A program made the position numbers and the translations under genes. From Larix kaempferi (Eukaryota; Streptophyta; Pinopsida; Pinales; Pinaceae): 64,000 bases of DNA. Below the pieces are notes generated by a model. That model searched no databases, was not told the origin of the DNA, and was given only the letters and a program-made list of their open reading frames with translations. Below, in pieces: positions 21,555 through 32,691 of this stretch (its first letter is position 1; each line of letters opens with the position of its first letter). The DNA lies in the NCBI GenBank assembly GCA_027924585.1, contig BSBM01000190.1, forward strand, positions 5,838,501 through 5,902,500, read 5' to 3'.

Positions 21555-22632
21555 GAAGTTATGGTTAAAATAGTGTGGGATAATCATGACGCATGGTCTT
21601 TGCGTCCTCCTAGATAGCATACCCTAGGCTATATCGGTCCCACTGGACCTTAACCTGGTCCACCAAATGGTGCCCGAGCTGTCTAACCCTGTGGTCCAAT
21701 ATACGTAATGGTTCGACCCTGATGGTCCCCTCGTCTGAAACCTGCAGTTCCTTCCAATTTATTTTATGAGACTCATCATCTACATAATGTTGTAAAACAT
21801 ATACATGAAAAACATTATAGTTTTTTGCAAGTGGTGTTGCAGTGCAAGATGATACGCGACGGGTCCAACCTTCTCTAAAATTTCAAAGGGTCTTATAAAT
21901 CGCGGTGACAACTTTGTCCCTTTCCCAAACCTGATGGTACTTTTGCTAGGCCTGATGCAGACGAACACTTCATCACCAACCTTATAGCTTCGGTCAATCC
22001 TATGCACATCGGCATAGCTCTTCTGTCTATCCTGTGCTTCCTTTAACCGTTGTCTAATCTGAACAACCTGTTCTTCCATCTCCTGAATCAACTCAGATCC
22101 TATAATTACTCAATCTTCTAACCTTTCCCAACTCAATGGTGTTCTACATGGCCTCCCATATAATGCTTCATATGGAGGCATCCCAATTGAGCTATGGTAA
22201 CTGTTGTTGTAAGCAAACTCAACCAAGGGTAAGTGCTTCTCCCAATGAGTCTGTTGATCCATGACATACATCCTAAGCATGTCCTCCATCACGTGATTCA
22301 CTCTTTATGTTTGTCCATATGTCTCTTGATGGTATGCGGTGCTTAGGTTCAACTGAGTACCCAACACCGACTGCAAACTTGTTCAAATCCTGGACGTAAA
22401 ACTGGAATCTTTGTCCGAGATTATCTTCTTGGGAAACCCATGGAGACATACTACTTTGTTTATGAACACACGAGTCACATCTGTGACATCATAGGTCTCC
22501 TTAACTGGAATGAAGTGAGCAGTTTTGGTCAGTTTGTCGACGATGACCATAATGGTGTAATGCCTATGAGAGGTAAGAGGAAATCCCACCACGAAATCGA
22601 TGGAGATAATCTCCCACTTTGACATAGGAATG
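21555..22632 (-). pseudogene. Integrase C-terminal part and chromodomain-like tail of Gypsy-1
   Basis: The minus strand carries the integrase core from 22625 (ISIDFVVGFPLT, then ISDKDSSFTS, the first and second catalytic aspartates). A break follows, then RVNHVMEDMLRMYVMD. The codon where the third catalytic residue (Glu, in GQTERxNxxLEDMLR) should be is TAA. Further on come VEFAYNNSYHSSIGMPPYEA, VGDEVFVCIRPSKST and LSPRFIRPFEILEKVGPVAY. The tail reads EPLRILDHRVRQLGHHLVDQ then VKVQWDRYS, with a stop where TWED is usual. This tail is typical of Tekay-type chromoviruses. Inactive. Confidence 0.85.
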
Positions 22633-25190
22633 TGTCATAAACCCATTTTTCAGAGATGGTAAATTTAGTGAAATTTCAAACATTTTCGAAAACTAAGGAT
22701 CTTAAAAATAAATATCAGTATTAAAACTTTGCTTGCCGACACACAAATTCTCCTAACTATTACTTTACGAAATATCTAAACATGATTTTTAATGAAAACT
22801 CCAAGGTCTTCCTACAGATAAGGGTTAATGAGGTTTATCATACGACACTCATGGATTTGCATCTATTAATTTATAAGTGTAATTACTATAAAATAAACCC
22901 TTATATAACTAATCTATTCCTTCTAGCTTCCTTTATAATCAAAATAAGAAGGAAGTTCGCATTGTACTCCATAATTTCTCATAGTTAGAATAATTAATAA
23001 CACAAAACACTCTATCTAACATATTTCTCTTAGTCCACATTCGAATAATACAACTTAAATGTAAACATTCATTGATTAGCTTTCAAAAAGTCAAGGAAAT
23101 GTAATTCACACAAAATACGTCAAAAGAGAAGCAAATATACATATTAAGCATTTCATAATGTATGAATATTGCAAATCCCTAAGTGCTCATTTTCACATAT
23201 CCATATTTCGATGAATAAAAATGTGTAAGGAAGATAGAAAGATTGTTCTATATATTTTAAATTTTGCATTTACCCCCTTAGTGATTGCAATATTCAAAAC
23301 ATTAGTTGCATTTGACTATATGAACTTTAAATGTACAAAAACGTAATGCATATAAATGATTGTTCATAATTCTATAAAACTTATCACCATTTCCTTTCTA
23401 ACCACGATTACACTTGCAAGCAACAAAATAAATTAAACCCATATAAACATAGGTGTAAACCCTTCAAGCGGGAGCTTACTCCCAATACCCAAATAATCAC
23501 CGAAGTTATCGCATAACCTATCCATTAAAGAATCATTTTAATATATACTTATGTAAATAACATTTAACATTTCAGGAATTTCCACCTTTTCGGGTCTCAA
23601 TATCATATAAAACATAAATACATAATCATGTGAAACATCAAAACACAAATACACAATAGGAAGAACGATATACACATGGTTCACCCATTCCATGGGCTAC
23701 GTCCACCAAAGAGAGTCGCAACTTGCATTAATTATCCAAGTAAGGTTACAGTCCGCAACACAATTGTTGCCAAAATCACTTTCTACTATCTCACCGTCAC
23801 CGAGAGTCGTAATTCAAAACAAATCAAGGGTTAAGATCCAAACTAAGAATGGTATCCTGAAAGAATCGACAGAGTTCTCTCATAGGTTACATAAACCTAT
23901 CCTTGTATTAATTAAATAATTACCATGGTTGGTATTCGTACCAACAACAACATACAAGACCTATTAATGTACATATACTTATACGGCTGGCAATCACACT
24001 AATATACACAAGTTCACGACTTAAGTCACACTAATGTACATATAATGATAATGCACACAGCAAACATTCTGTGTTCCTTTGGAATCATAATACGAAGGAG
24101 ATCCAGAGATCACTAATAAACAAAAACAGAGTTTAGAGAACTTCCTAATCTCTGTATATTAGGCAAATTGGATAGCAATAAACTACAACGAAAATCTCAA
24201 CAAGGGTCGAGCCTTTCAGCCCTGAGATATGTTTCCCTTTCGTTAATCAAGAAAAACGATACAGAGGTCACAAAATAGTCATTCCATACCTGGATCGTAA
24301 CTAACTGACAATAAGGTGTAGATCGTAACCTGTTTTCGCCTGGATTCACCTTACAGTAAACGCAAGGAGCCTGGCATATCCTTTCCTTCCCTCGAAATGT
24401 CCCTTATCGGTTTGTTTTAAACATTTCTCTCCTCCGTCCTTTTCTTCCCCCGTCCGTAACCGAAAGCTCTCTATACCATACGACCCAGCCTCCTTAAGTA
24501 GGAAAAAAAATAACCAGGTTTAATATTACCAACTCAGTGGTTGTAGCGAGTCCATACGTTTTCTCTTCGAGGCAGCTGGATTTCTCGATGTGCCAAGTGG
24601 AAGAAATGAGAGAGGCACCATACCCCTCACTACCATGCTCCATCATTCAAAATCCATTTTGTTTTCTTTAATGAAGAATTAACGCTGGCAAGGTGGAGAT
24701 TCGGTGCTCTCCCTAAGGAGACAAATTTCCCTAATAATCTCTCCACTATCCCTCAAGAGATTCTCGAAATCGAGGAACATGTCCCATATCTTGTATTACT
24801 CCCTTTCCACCTATTCTATTATTCATCATGACTATAGTGTATTTTATTAACCCCTAAGGTCATAGGACCACTCAAAGTAAAATCCCACTATTTTCGAATT
24901 GTTCCTAAATATAAATCATGAGTGTATAATCTTTATAATTACCACCCTTTTCATATAGGACCTTAGCATATACATTTTTCCACATAATAATCCTAGCTTC
25001 TATTGTTAATTTATAATGATATCATGTATCTTGATAGCATAACTTAAAGTATAAAAAATAACTATTTGTTTGCTCAAGGTTCTTATATTTCTCATGGCAA
25101 GTATATTAACTTCATTTAAATGAATATTTACTTCCTCTATGTCAAATCATATTCTTATGTTTGACATTACTTCTACTAAGTAATAGAGGT

Positions 25191-25233
<43 letters not shown>

Positions 25234-25757
25234 TTAAAAGTGACATAATTAGTTTGCGATCATTACTAAAAAGTAAGTGTCAACAATGTAACCCTAGCCA
25301 TCTTATGCCTAAATTGTTTCTAGCATAAATTTTACATATTAATTCTTAACGTAGTTACCTAGTGATAATCATTAGGTATTAGGATTTTATTGTTCGACTA
25401 ATGGTGTTTTTCAGTATTTTTTTACTAGGACTTAACTGATAACTTAACTTTTAGTGAGAAAGTTTACTTGAATGTCCATGACACCATCATCTAATAGTTA
25501 TTAGATTCATTCCCTCTTAGTAGGTTTTGTTGCCGTCATCTCATTCCATTTAGTGAACTTAATTTCCCACCGTGCAGTTGCATTTGCAACTTTTAGTGAC
25601 CTAGATTTGTCACCTAAATTTCCAATCTTAAGGAATCATTTCCATACCATACAACGTTTACTGGTGGGGCCTTGGCCCTGAGCTCCTCACCAAAAAAAAA
25701 TTACAATAATCAGTTACATTCATGAAATTTATTAGGTAAGAAATGAGGGATGTTACA
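22633..25757 (-). mobile_element. Solo-1: probable solo LTR (3.1 kb)
   Basis: On the plus strand it begins TGTCATAAACCC and ends GGGATGTTACA, with the target duplication GAATG at 22628-22632 and 25758-25762. Read on the minus strand it begins TGTAACATCCC and, about 70 bases in, carries GCTCAGGGCCAAGGCCCCAC, like the start of the LTR-A LTRs. It ends TTTATGACA, like their ACATGACA. There is no internal LTR pair, primer site or coding frame. A (TA)n run sits at 25194-25231. It splits the integrase of Gypsy-1. A solo LTR of a related family is the simplest reading. Confidence 0.75.
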
Positions 25758-26271
25758 GAATGTCATGTGGCTGTAACAGTCCTGCTGAGTGGTGATGATC
25801 AGGTTTTACCTGCTGACACTCAAGGCACCTAGCAACAAATTTGACCACGTCGCTCTTCATCCTTGCCCAAAAGAAGAGTTGCTTCATGTATGCATACATC
25901 TTTTTTACACCCGGGTGCGCGCAATACAATGCTCTATGGGCCTCCTTAAGGATAGTATCTTTAATACCTCCCTCCTCGGGAATATACATCCTTCCTTGAT
26001 ACCGTAACAAACCATCGGCTTCCAACTCATAGACTTCAAACTTAGGCCCCACCGGTTTCCCATTCTGGAGTGTCGATGTGACCTTTAGGTACCAACTATC
26101 CCCGATTAGTTGTCCTAAAACTCTTTCCCTCAAATCAACCTTCAAAGGTATAAGAGAGAAAAGTCTTGGTTTTCTGCTTAAGGCATCGGCTACCACATTC
26201 TCCTTCCCTTTGATGTATGAAATCCCAAAATCATACTCACTCATGAATTCACTCCATCGCCTTTTCCTAGA
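25758..26271 (-). pseudogene. RNase H end and integrase zinc-binding part of Gypsy-1
   Basis: A 163-codon open frame (26244-25753) reads YIKGKENVVADALSRKP at its start, the end of gypsy RNase H. Then comes the integrase HHCC zinc-binding domain, with H in EAHRALYCAHPGVKKMYAYM and C-x2-C in FVARCLECQQVK. It is cut by Solo-1 downstream and by Elem-X upstream, but is itself free of stops. That suggests the two insertions rather than point decay interrupt this part. Confidence 0.9.
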
Positions 26272-29200
26272 TGTTAGTGCCAGGATTTGTTCTCAGACTA
26301 CTAAAGAACAAGCCAACACCATCTCAATAGTAAAATGAAATAAATTAGGTTTTTATAGGGTTTTGGTTGTAAAATTTATCAGCAAGAGAGTAAAATCTTA
26401 TCAGGCTAAAATCATCACTAAACATGTAAAAATAAAAGACTAAGATGCATCATATCTAAAATATAAACCAGTAGCAAAATAAACATAGGACTAAGTTTCA
26501 TCCACAGTTCACAAGCAATTCATGAATAATAACATCAAACAAGAAATGAAATTGTCAACTGAGTGACTACACCAATCAGAACTGAAAACCAGTAAATGAG
26601 ATAATATGGGCTTATATTTGCATATAGATCATAATCAATCATCAAAAATTACACATGAGATTTAGAACCCTATCTTGATAAGTCTGAGCTTCAAAGATTC
26701 CCCTTGTACTCCAAAAAATCGAACCCCTTTACATTCTAAACTCCTTATTTTATATGTTTTTACATCTCAAAAACAATTATATAACTAATTAACTGATTTT
26801 AGGTCAAGTTCTCAGAATTGTTACTAAAGTAAGTGTTCTTTTAAAACAAAATATTAACTTTAGAAAAACTACTTAAAAGACACCTGTCAGCAAGAGCCTT
26901 TAAAGATATTTGGTTGCCTCAGCCAAAAGGGCTATTCCTTCTAAAACTTGTGCTTTTTTTCTGGTCCTTTTATGCTCTGCTTCTAGATCCTCAAGTCTCT
27001 CTAACAGTTCTTGATTCTGCTCAGTCAAATTCTGTATCTTCTGGTTCAAGCCTTCAAATGTGCCCTGAGTCTTCCTCTTCCTCTTAACAACTTCCTTTGA
27101 AACTCAAATCAACTCCTGATAATGAGAATTAACGTCCCAAAGATCTTCCCTCAATCTCCTGTTTGTCATAACCAAACCCTCATTACTTTCATTTAGAAAA
27201 TCAATTTGATATTTATATTTCTTAACAGTCTTCTGAAGGTTCTGATTTTCTGAATCTAAGCATTTTCCTTCTTGAAATGAAGAGCCTTCTTCTGATGACC
27301 AGGGGATATTCAACTTCTTATAGATTGTCTCATCATCTTCTCCGTGCTTAAACACCTCTGTCACTACAGGAATATCTGGGTACTCAACATCTTCAGTACT
27401 GCACTAAATTAATGGCTCTGCAATTGGACCCTTTATTGATGATGACTTCATATTTAGAACATCTTTTTCCTCACTGTTTATTTGCTTAGAATCTAAAACT
27501 TCATCTGATGAGGAATCGTCTATTAGTGTAACTTTCTCTTGAGCCAGCTTGGGATTCAAAATATTTTTCATATTTAACCTTCACTTGTTCTTAGGTCTAG
27601 TTTTAGGTCTCCAGCCTGCTCCTATTTCTCCCAACATCACATAAGATTTACCCTGGTATTTGACAGCTGCAAGTTGCACAGCCTCAACTCTAAACCCTGT
27701 CTCAACTAGCTTTTCCTTAGATCTTTCATTTAGAGTTTGTGGGATATCAACCTTCAATTCATCTGATACCGGAACTTCATTTTTTCCTTCATGTATTCCT
27801 ATAGAATTTTGACTTTGTTCTAAGACACATTTACCTTCTTCCTGGTTCCTATCATCTTCCAAAGTATTTACTATGTACTCTTCAATGATCTCTGTCACAT
27901 CTTGTAAAATTGGTACTTGAACTTCATTTGGTGTTTCTTTAGGATGCTCCTTCATAGGCTCTTCATGCTTAGGACTTGGAACTTCTTTCTGAGAATTGCC
28001 TTTCTCCATATCATTAGCTACCTCTCTCTTCAACCTTTTCACCAGGCAAAGATGTTTATTCATTTGGATTTTCTTAGGCTGACTTTCTTGCTGAACTTGA
28101 ATCCCTGACCAAAAAATAAAATTTTCCCAGCTTCTACCCTTCCTTTGTAAAATAGTATTAACAATTAGTTTAATTAGTCCATGGTGGAAAATGGACTGTT
28201 GAGTATGGTTTGCATGGCTCTTCACCCTCTCTGACATATTCTGCAAACCTTTCAGGAAGAAGAAAGGTATACTCATCATAGAAGTTTGATTTAAATGTTG
28301 CAGAAACCTAATATGATACTTGTAAACAAATGCAAATCTTCCTTCACAAGTTATATAACTCTGTAAAATTCGAATAGGCTCCCTCCATTCTAGTTTGAAA
28401 TTCTGCACATGCACTCCTTTACCCCAATCTAGTTTAACTTCAGGCAATATAAAGTCCTTCGAATTGAAGGTGAAAGGTACTTTTTAAAACCAAAATTCTC
28501 CTTTAGCAATTACGCCTGTAGCCTCTTCAATCAATTCTCTGGTAAGTTCAAAATTCAGGGTTTCTATAGATACTGTGTTTTTGTTTAAACCTTGAGCAAA
28601 CCTGTTTGACAATTCTAAACTATAACCATCTAGCTTCTGGAAAAATTCGAACCAGCCAGCTTGTTGAAACATCTCAACACATTCAGGAAATTTCTCTGCC
28701 CAAATAGAGTCCATGGGCTCCACCCTATTTGTCTTACCACTCCTCTTCATATTCACTGTGAAACCCTAACTGCAGATTTTTCTCTAAAACTGAAGAGTAT
28801 TTTCAAAATATTTCACTATCACCATGCACTGATCACTGAGGAAAATCGAGCCATGCAAACTTGCAATTTTTTAACTAATACTATGACTGAATTTCTGTCA
28901 AGGCAAACCAACTTTGTGAATGATTTCAACAGCTGGCCACATACCTGTCATAATAATGATTTAAATTGTTGAATATGTGTTATCTTGTCCTCCCAGGTGT
29001 CTAATAAACTTTCATAGTTGCATCCTCAACTGCCACAACCTGCCACGCTATGCCAGTCACATACTTTGTAATCCCTAATTCTTTAACTGCTAGAATTTCT
29101 TTCAACCACAGACTGACAAGTATCAGCACGATCTCTGTAAGCTCTTATACACCCATCAGCTTCATAACTGGCTTCGAATCTGCTCCAATCATGCGCTATC

Positions 29201-29772
29201 ATAACTGTTCAAAAGGTTTTCATTCTCCAAAATTCCAGACAGCTACGACTTACTTGAATAATTCTTACTCAAACTTATGCACTTGTTAAAATGATTAACA
29301 AGATCTTTACACATACCATTTTCTTCTTACAAATGTGAAAACTCACATCATCTGCGATTTTGAAAACTCACGAGCTAATTTGCAAAATTTTAAAAGACCT
29401 CGACTTTCTTGTAGCGCTTTAATTTACACTTTTCCTCGCTTGCACTACAACAATCTTCTGCTAAATGTTTTTCAATAAAAGGTTTGAAAAACAATGGTTA
29501 AACAATATGTCCAAACTTTAATTAAACCTTATGATAAGATTTTTCAAACTTTTAGAAATATACACATCTAATAAGCCCATAAAACTATAAAACCAACTTA
29601 ATAAGATAAAATTAAGAGAAATATTACTTCAATAAAAAATAAAAATAAAAAACAAGAATCCTCTTAATAACTTTCCAAAAATCAAAATCAACATCTAAAG
29701 GAAATTAGCCAAAAAACAAATAAAATTTTGAGAATAAGACTAATAACCCCAGAACAAAATCTAACCATAACA
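26272..29772 (-). mobile_element. Elem-X: unclassified 3.5-kb insertion with inverted ends
   Basis: It splits the RNase H of Gypsy-1 (RDLNA at about 29773-29790 and RKRRWSEF at about 26250). Left flank CTAGA (26267-26271) and right flank CTAGC (29773-29777) are a 5-bp target duplication with one mismatch. The termini are inverted: plus-strand left end TGTTAGTGCCAGGATTTGTT, minus-strand right end TGTTATGGTTAGATTTTGTT, 16 of 22 positions equal without gaps (both continue CT). No LTR pair or primer site is seen. It carries one long decayed ORF. It could be a TIR-bearing DNA element or an LTR-derived unit that has lost repeats. Confidence 0.65.
26900..28750 (-). pseudogene. Long decayed ORF of Elem-X with coiled-coil C-terminus
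   Basis: One frame runs from ATG 28750 down to a TAA at 26902-26900, about 617 codons in total, broken by in-frame stops near 28484, 27581, 27404 and 27104. The N-terminal about 220 codons are the most protein-like: WAEKFPECVEMFQQAGWFEF, ELTRELIEEATGVIAKGEFW, FKLEWREPIRILQSYITCEG, YKYHIRFLQHLNQ. They resemble a domain met in ORFs of non-autonomous plant retroelements (inference from memory of style, not a named family). The middle is acidic and Lys/Glu-rich. The end, from about codon 480, is coiled coil (LRED..., then NQKIQNLTEQNQELLERLED). No polymerase, transposase or zinc motif is seen. Function unknown. Confidence 0.6.
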
Positions 29773-31076
29773 CTAGCATTTAGGTCTCTCTGAGTGAAGA
29801 TATACCTTAAGCTTTGGTGATCAGACTTGAGTTCAAAGCTTTGTCCAACAAGGTAATGTCTCCAAAGTTTTAAATCTAACATCACCACAGCCAACTCCAT
29901 GTCATGGGTAAAGTAGTTCTCTTCATGTGTTTTTAACTTTCTCATTGCATAAGCTATTACCCCACCTTCTTGCATCAAAATTGCACCCAAACCATGTCTT
30001 GAGGCATATGTGCAAACTATGAATTCCTTATCCATATCTGTAACTCGTAGAATTGGTGCACTCGTCAATAGTCTTTTCAACTCGGCGAATGCGACTTCAC
30101 ATTCGTTCGTCCATTCGTCCCTAGTTCCTTTACGTTGTAGGGTAGTTATGGGTTTGCGATTTTTGAGAAACCCTCAACAAACCTTCTATAATACCCGGCT
30201 AACCCCATGAAGCTTCTCACTTCATGCACATTCCTTGGCACGGGCCAATCCATTATGGCCTTCACCTTCTTAGGGTCCACTGAAATTCCCTCACCTAAAA
30301 TTATATGCCCTAGATAATGGATCTCCTTCTGATAAACTGAGCATTTGGACAACTTACCATACAACTGATGATCCCTTAAGCATGACAACACTATCTGCAA
30401 GTGTTCTTTGTGTTCATTTTCATTCTTGGAGTAGATGAGGATGTCATCCAAGAAGACTTGCACAAATTGATCTAAGTATTTTCGAAACACGCTATTCATG
30501 AAACTCATGAATAGAGATGGGACATTGGTCAAACCAAAGGGTAACACTACAAACTCATAGTGCCCAAACCTTGTTTGAAAAGCAGTCTTAGGTATATCAC
30601 CTTCCCTAATCCGTAGCTGGTGGTAACCTGATCGTAAGTCGGTCTTTGAGAAGACTGACGCCCCTTTCATTTAATCAAAGAGGTCATCAATTCGAGGTAT
30701 CGGGCACCTATTCTTCATCGTGGCTCTGTTCAAATCTTGGTAATCAATGCAAAGATGCAAGGAACCATCCTTCTTCTTCACAAAGATTATTGGTGCCCCC
30801 ATGGTGAAATACTTGGCCTTATGAACCCTAGGTCTAGCAGTTCCTTCAACTGCATTTGCAACTCACAAAGTTCCAGGGTTGTCATCATGTATGGTGTCTT
30901 CGATGTTGGCTCTGCACCGGGTTTTACCTCAATGGTAAAATCATGTTCCCTATTAGGAGGTAACCTAGGTAATTCCTTTGGAAAGACATCACTGAACTTG
31001 GTTAACACTGGATACTCATCAAAGGAGGGTCCCTTCTCATTGTTTGCCGCTTCAACAATATACAACTGACATCCCT
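29773..31076 (-). pseudogene. RT and RNase H of Gypsy-1 pol
   Basis: The minus strand starts with the linker YPVLTKFSDVFPKELPRLPP and HDFTIEVKPGAEP (30990-30900). RT follows: LIFGFIRPS-type entry, [40 protein letters not shown], the active-site block [20 protein letters not shown], and [19 protein letters not shown]. RNase H follows with [20 protein letters not shown] and [20 protein letters not shown] up to RDLNA, where Elem-X interrupts. DD of the active site is intact. A stop lies between about 30670 and 30780, and there is a frameshift near 30150. In RNase H the first catalytic Asp position reads CTYAS instead of the usual CDAS. Inactive. Confidence 0.9.
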
Positions 31077-31504
31077 GTCACATACAACACTTTATGTTCA
31101 TCATGGATATGAAACATAGGGACACCTTCCGTTTGATACCCTGGATCTCGATGGCGGCTCCGTTGTCATCAATGCAAAGAACATTCTTTCCATAACAGTC
31201 CAACAAAGCTCGATGTTCCTCAAGCCAATTCATACCTATGATGAGATCCATAAGTTCTGAGGGTGGTGACGTACACTTTGAATTGTGTAACACACACCCC
31301 GAGATCCACTACGCACTTGTCGACACTAGGTCCTACTGCTTTCTTTACCCTTGAAGCCATTTCAACTAAGTTGAAATCATCATGCTCGTAGGCTTCCAAC
31401 CCACATTTGTCTAATGCATATGGAGAAATGACACTATCAGTAGCACCAGGATCAAACAATATTCTAATCTTAACATTATTGACCATACCTGATGTTTCCA
31501 CCAC
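31077..31504 (-). pseudogene. Aspartic protease of Gypsy-1
   Basis: The minus strand reads VRILFDPGATDSVISPYALD-like sequence (the active-site region is ILFDPGATDSVIS, where DSGATHSFIS is usual) in one frame. The second half, in another frame, reads LMDLIIGMNWLEEHRALLDC then YGKNV, the usual end block of plant gypsy proteases. A frameshift near 31225-31290 separates them. The S-to-P change beside the catalytic Asp and the frameshift argue against activity. Confidence 0.85.
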
Positions 31505-31599
31505 AATGGATTGGTGCTCTACCTAATGATTGTTTACTGCAGCCGAGATCTGATGCTTGCTATGCCCACTGCCCATTGGAGCCTTTCCTTCTCGATGCA

Positions 31600-32691
31600 C
31601 TGTACCAAATCATAATTTGGGACAATCACACTGGTAATGTGGACCTCCACATCCCCAACAAGCAACTTGTAATGGAGTAGGTGAATAACCTGTCTAGATC
31701 TCTAAGAGGGGACCCTTCCCCTACCGACTGATCCTCTAAAATTTCTCACACCCTGGTGAGTTCTTGTGGCTGATGGGGGCACTACCTTAGTTTCCATTGA
31801 TCTGTCTACCGCCGCAACCCTTGGTGTGTACCTATTTCTGTAGGGAGGTGGCCTCGCATATCCTCCCTGAGGGTAGCTTCGAGGGGCATTCCCCACAAAC
31901 CCTGATTGCTGAGATTTGAATGACCTGATGGGATTTGCACCCAACATCTCCTCAGTGTAACAATCGCAATCCATGGCTTCAGTAACCAAAGTCGGTTTCC
32001 ACATCTGTACTTGGGCCCTGATCTTGGTATTGAGCCCATACATGAAGCGCTCAACCTGGCGTTCATCGTTGTCCAAGTAGGGGACATACTTGACTAATTC
32101 CATAAACCTCTCTTCATAATCCTCCACGGATAGATGCCTTTCTACTAAGGCATGAAGAGCCCCTGCTTGTTCTTCCTGGTAGGATGCGGGTAGGTACTTC
32201 CCTTTGAACTTTTCCACAAATAGTTCCCATGGGACCGTGTCTGGTGTAAGGTGTAGCATCCTTTCTTGGTGCCCCCACCATTTCAATGCGACCCCCTTTA
32301 GTTGAAAAATGGCGATCTTGGACTTGGAAGTGGAAGTTTACTCCTGTAAGGTTAAGCACCTAGTCATCTCTTCCAACCAAGACTCAACTTGTATCCCTAC
32401 TCGACCCCCTGAAAATTTTGGAAGCCTTATCTTTTGAAGCTCCCTTGTGATGTCCTGATGTGGAGGTCTCGGTACCGTATTCACTTCTACCACAAGAACT
32501 TCCTCTCTTAGTGGAGGGGCCTCCACTTCTACCTCCGAGGTAACACTTCCTCTATGTATTCACTGGAGTGTTTCGTTTATTGCTTCCAATGACCGCAATA
32601 TAAGGATGGTCTCTGGCGATGGTGACGACACATTCGGCTCAGGTAATGCCGTCGCCTGACCTCGCCCCCGACCTGCTTGCGTTCTTACCAT
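31600..32691 (-). pseudogene. gag with zinc knuckle of Gypsy-1
   Basis: From ATG 32691 the minus strand reads MVRTQAGRGRGQATALPEPN. It then reads ITRELQKIRLPKFSGGRVGI and VESWLEEMTRC, the gag core KWWGHQERM...VPWELFVEKFKGKYLP, and YEERFMELVKYVPYLDNDER with FMYGL. This is the Retrotrans_gag family. One stop (TAA near 32338) breaks the frame at LTLQE*TSTSKSKIAIF, and another ends it at RGRVPS (31702). Beyond it, about 31670-31620, CWGCGGPHYQCDC is a C-x2-C-x3-H-x4-C zinc knuckle. gag is otherwise well preserved. Confidence 0.88.

Noticed and set aside
26272-29772. Helitron
   Set aside because: Ends are inverted repeats with a target duplication, not 5'-TC/CTRR-3' with a 3' hairpin, and no Rep/helicase is seen.
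30010-31069. + strand ORFs (30010-30210, 30737-31069) opposite Gypsy-1 pol
   Set aside because: Antisense shadows of the minus-strand RT; no independent features.
29773-31504. Integrated plant pararetrovirus (caulimovirid) reading of the protease-RT-RNase H region
   Set aside because: Integrase, chromodomain-like tail, gag and flanking LTRs with primer site and purine tract are present, and no movement protein is seen; this is a Ty3/gypsy element.
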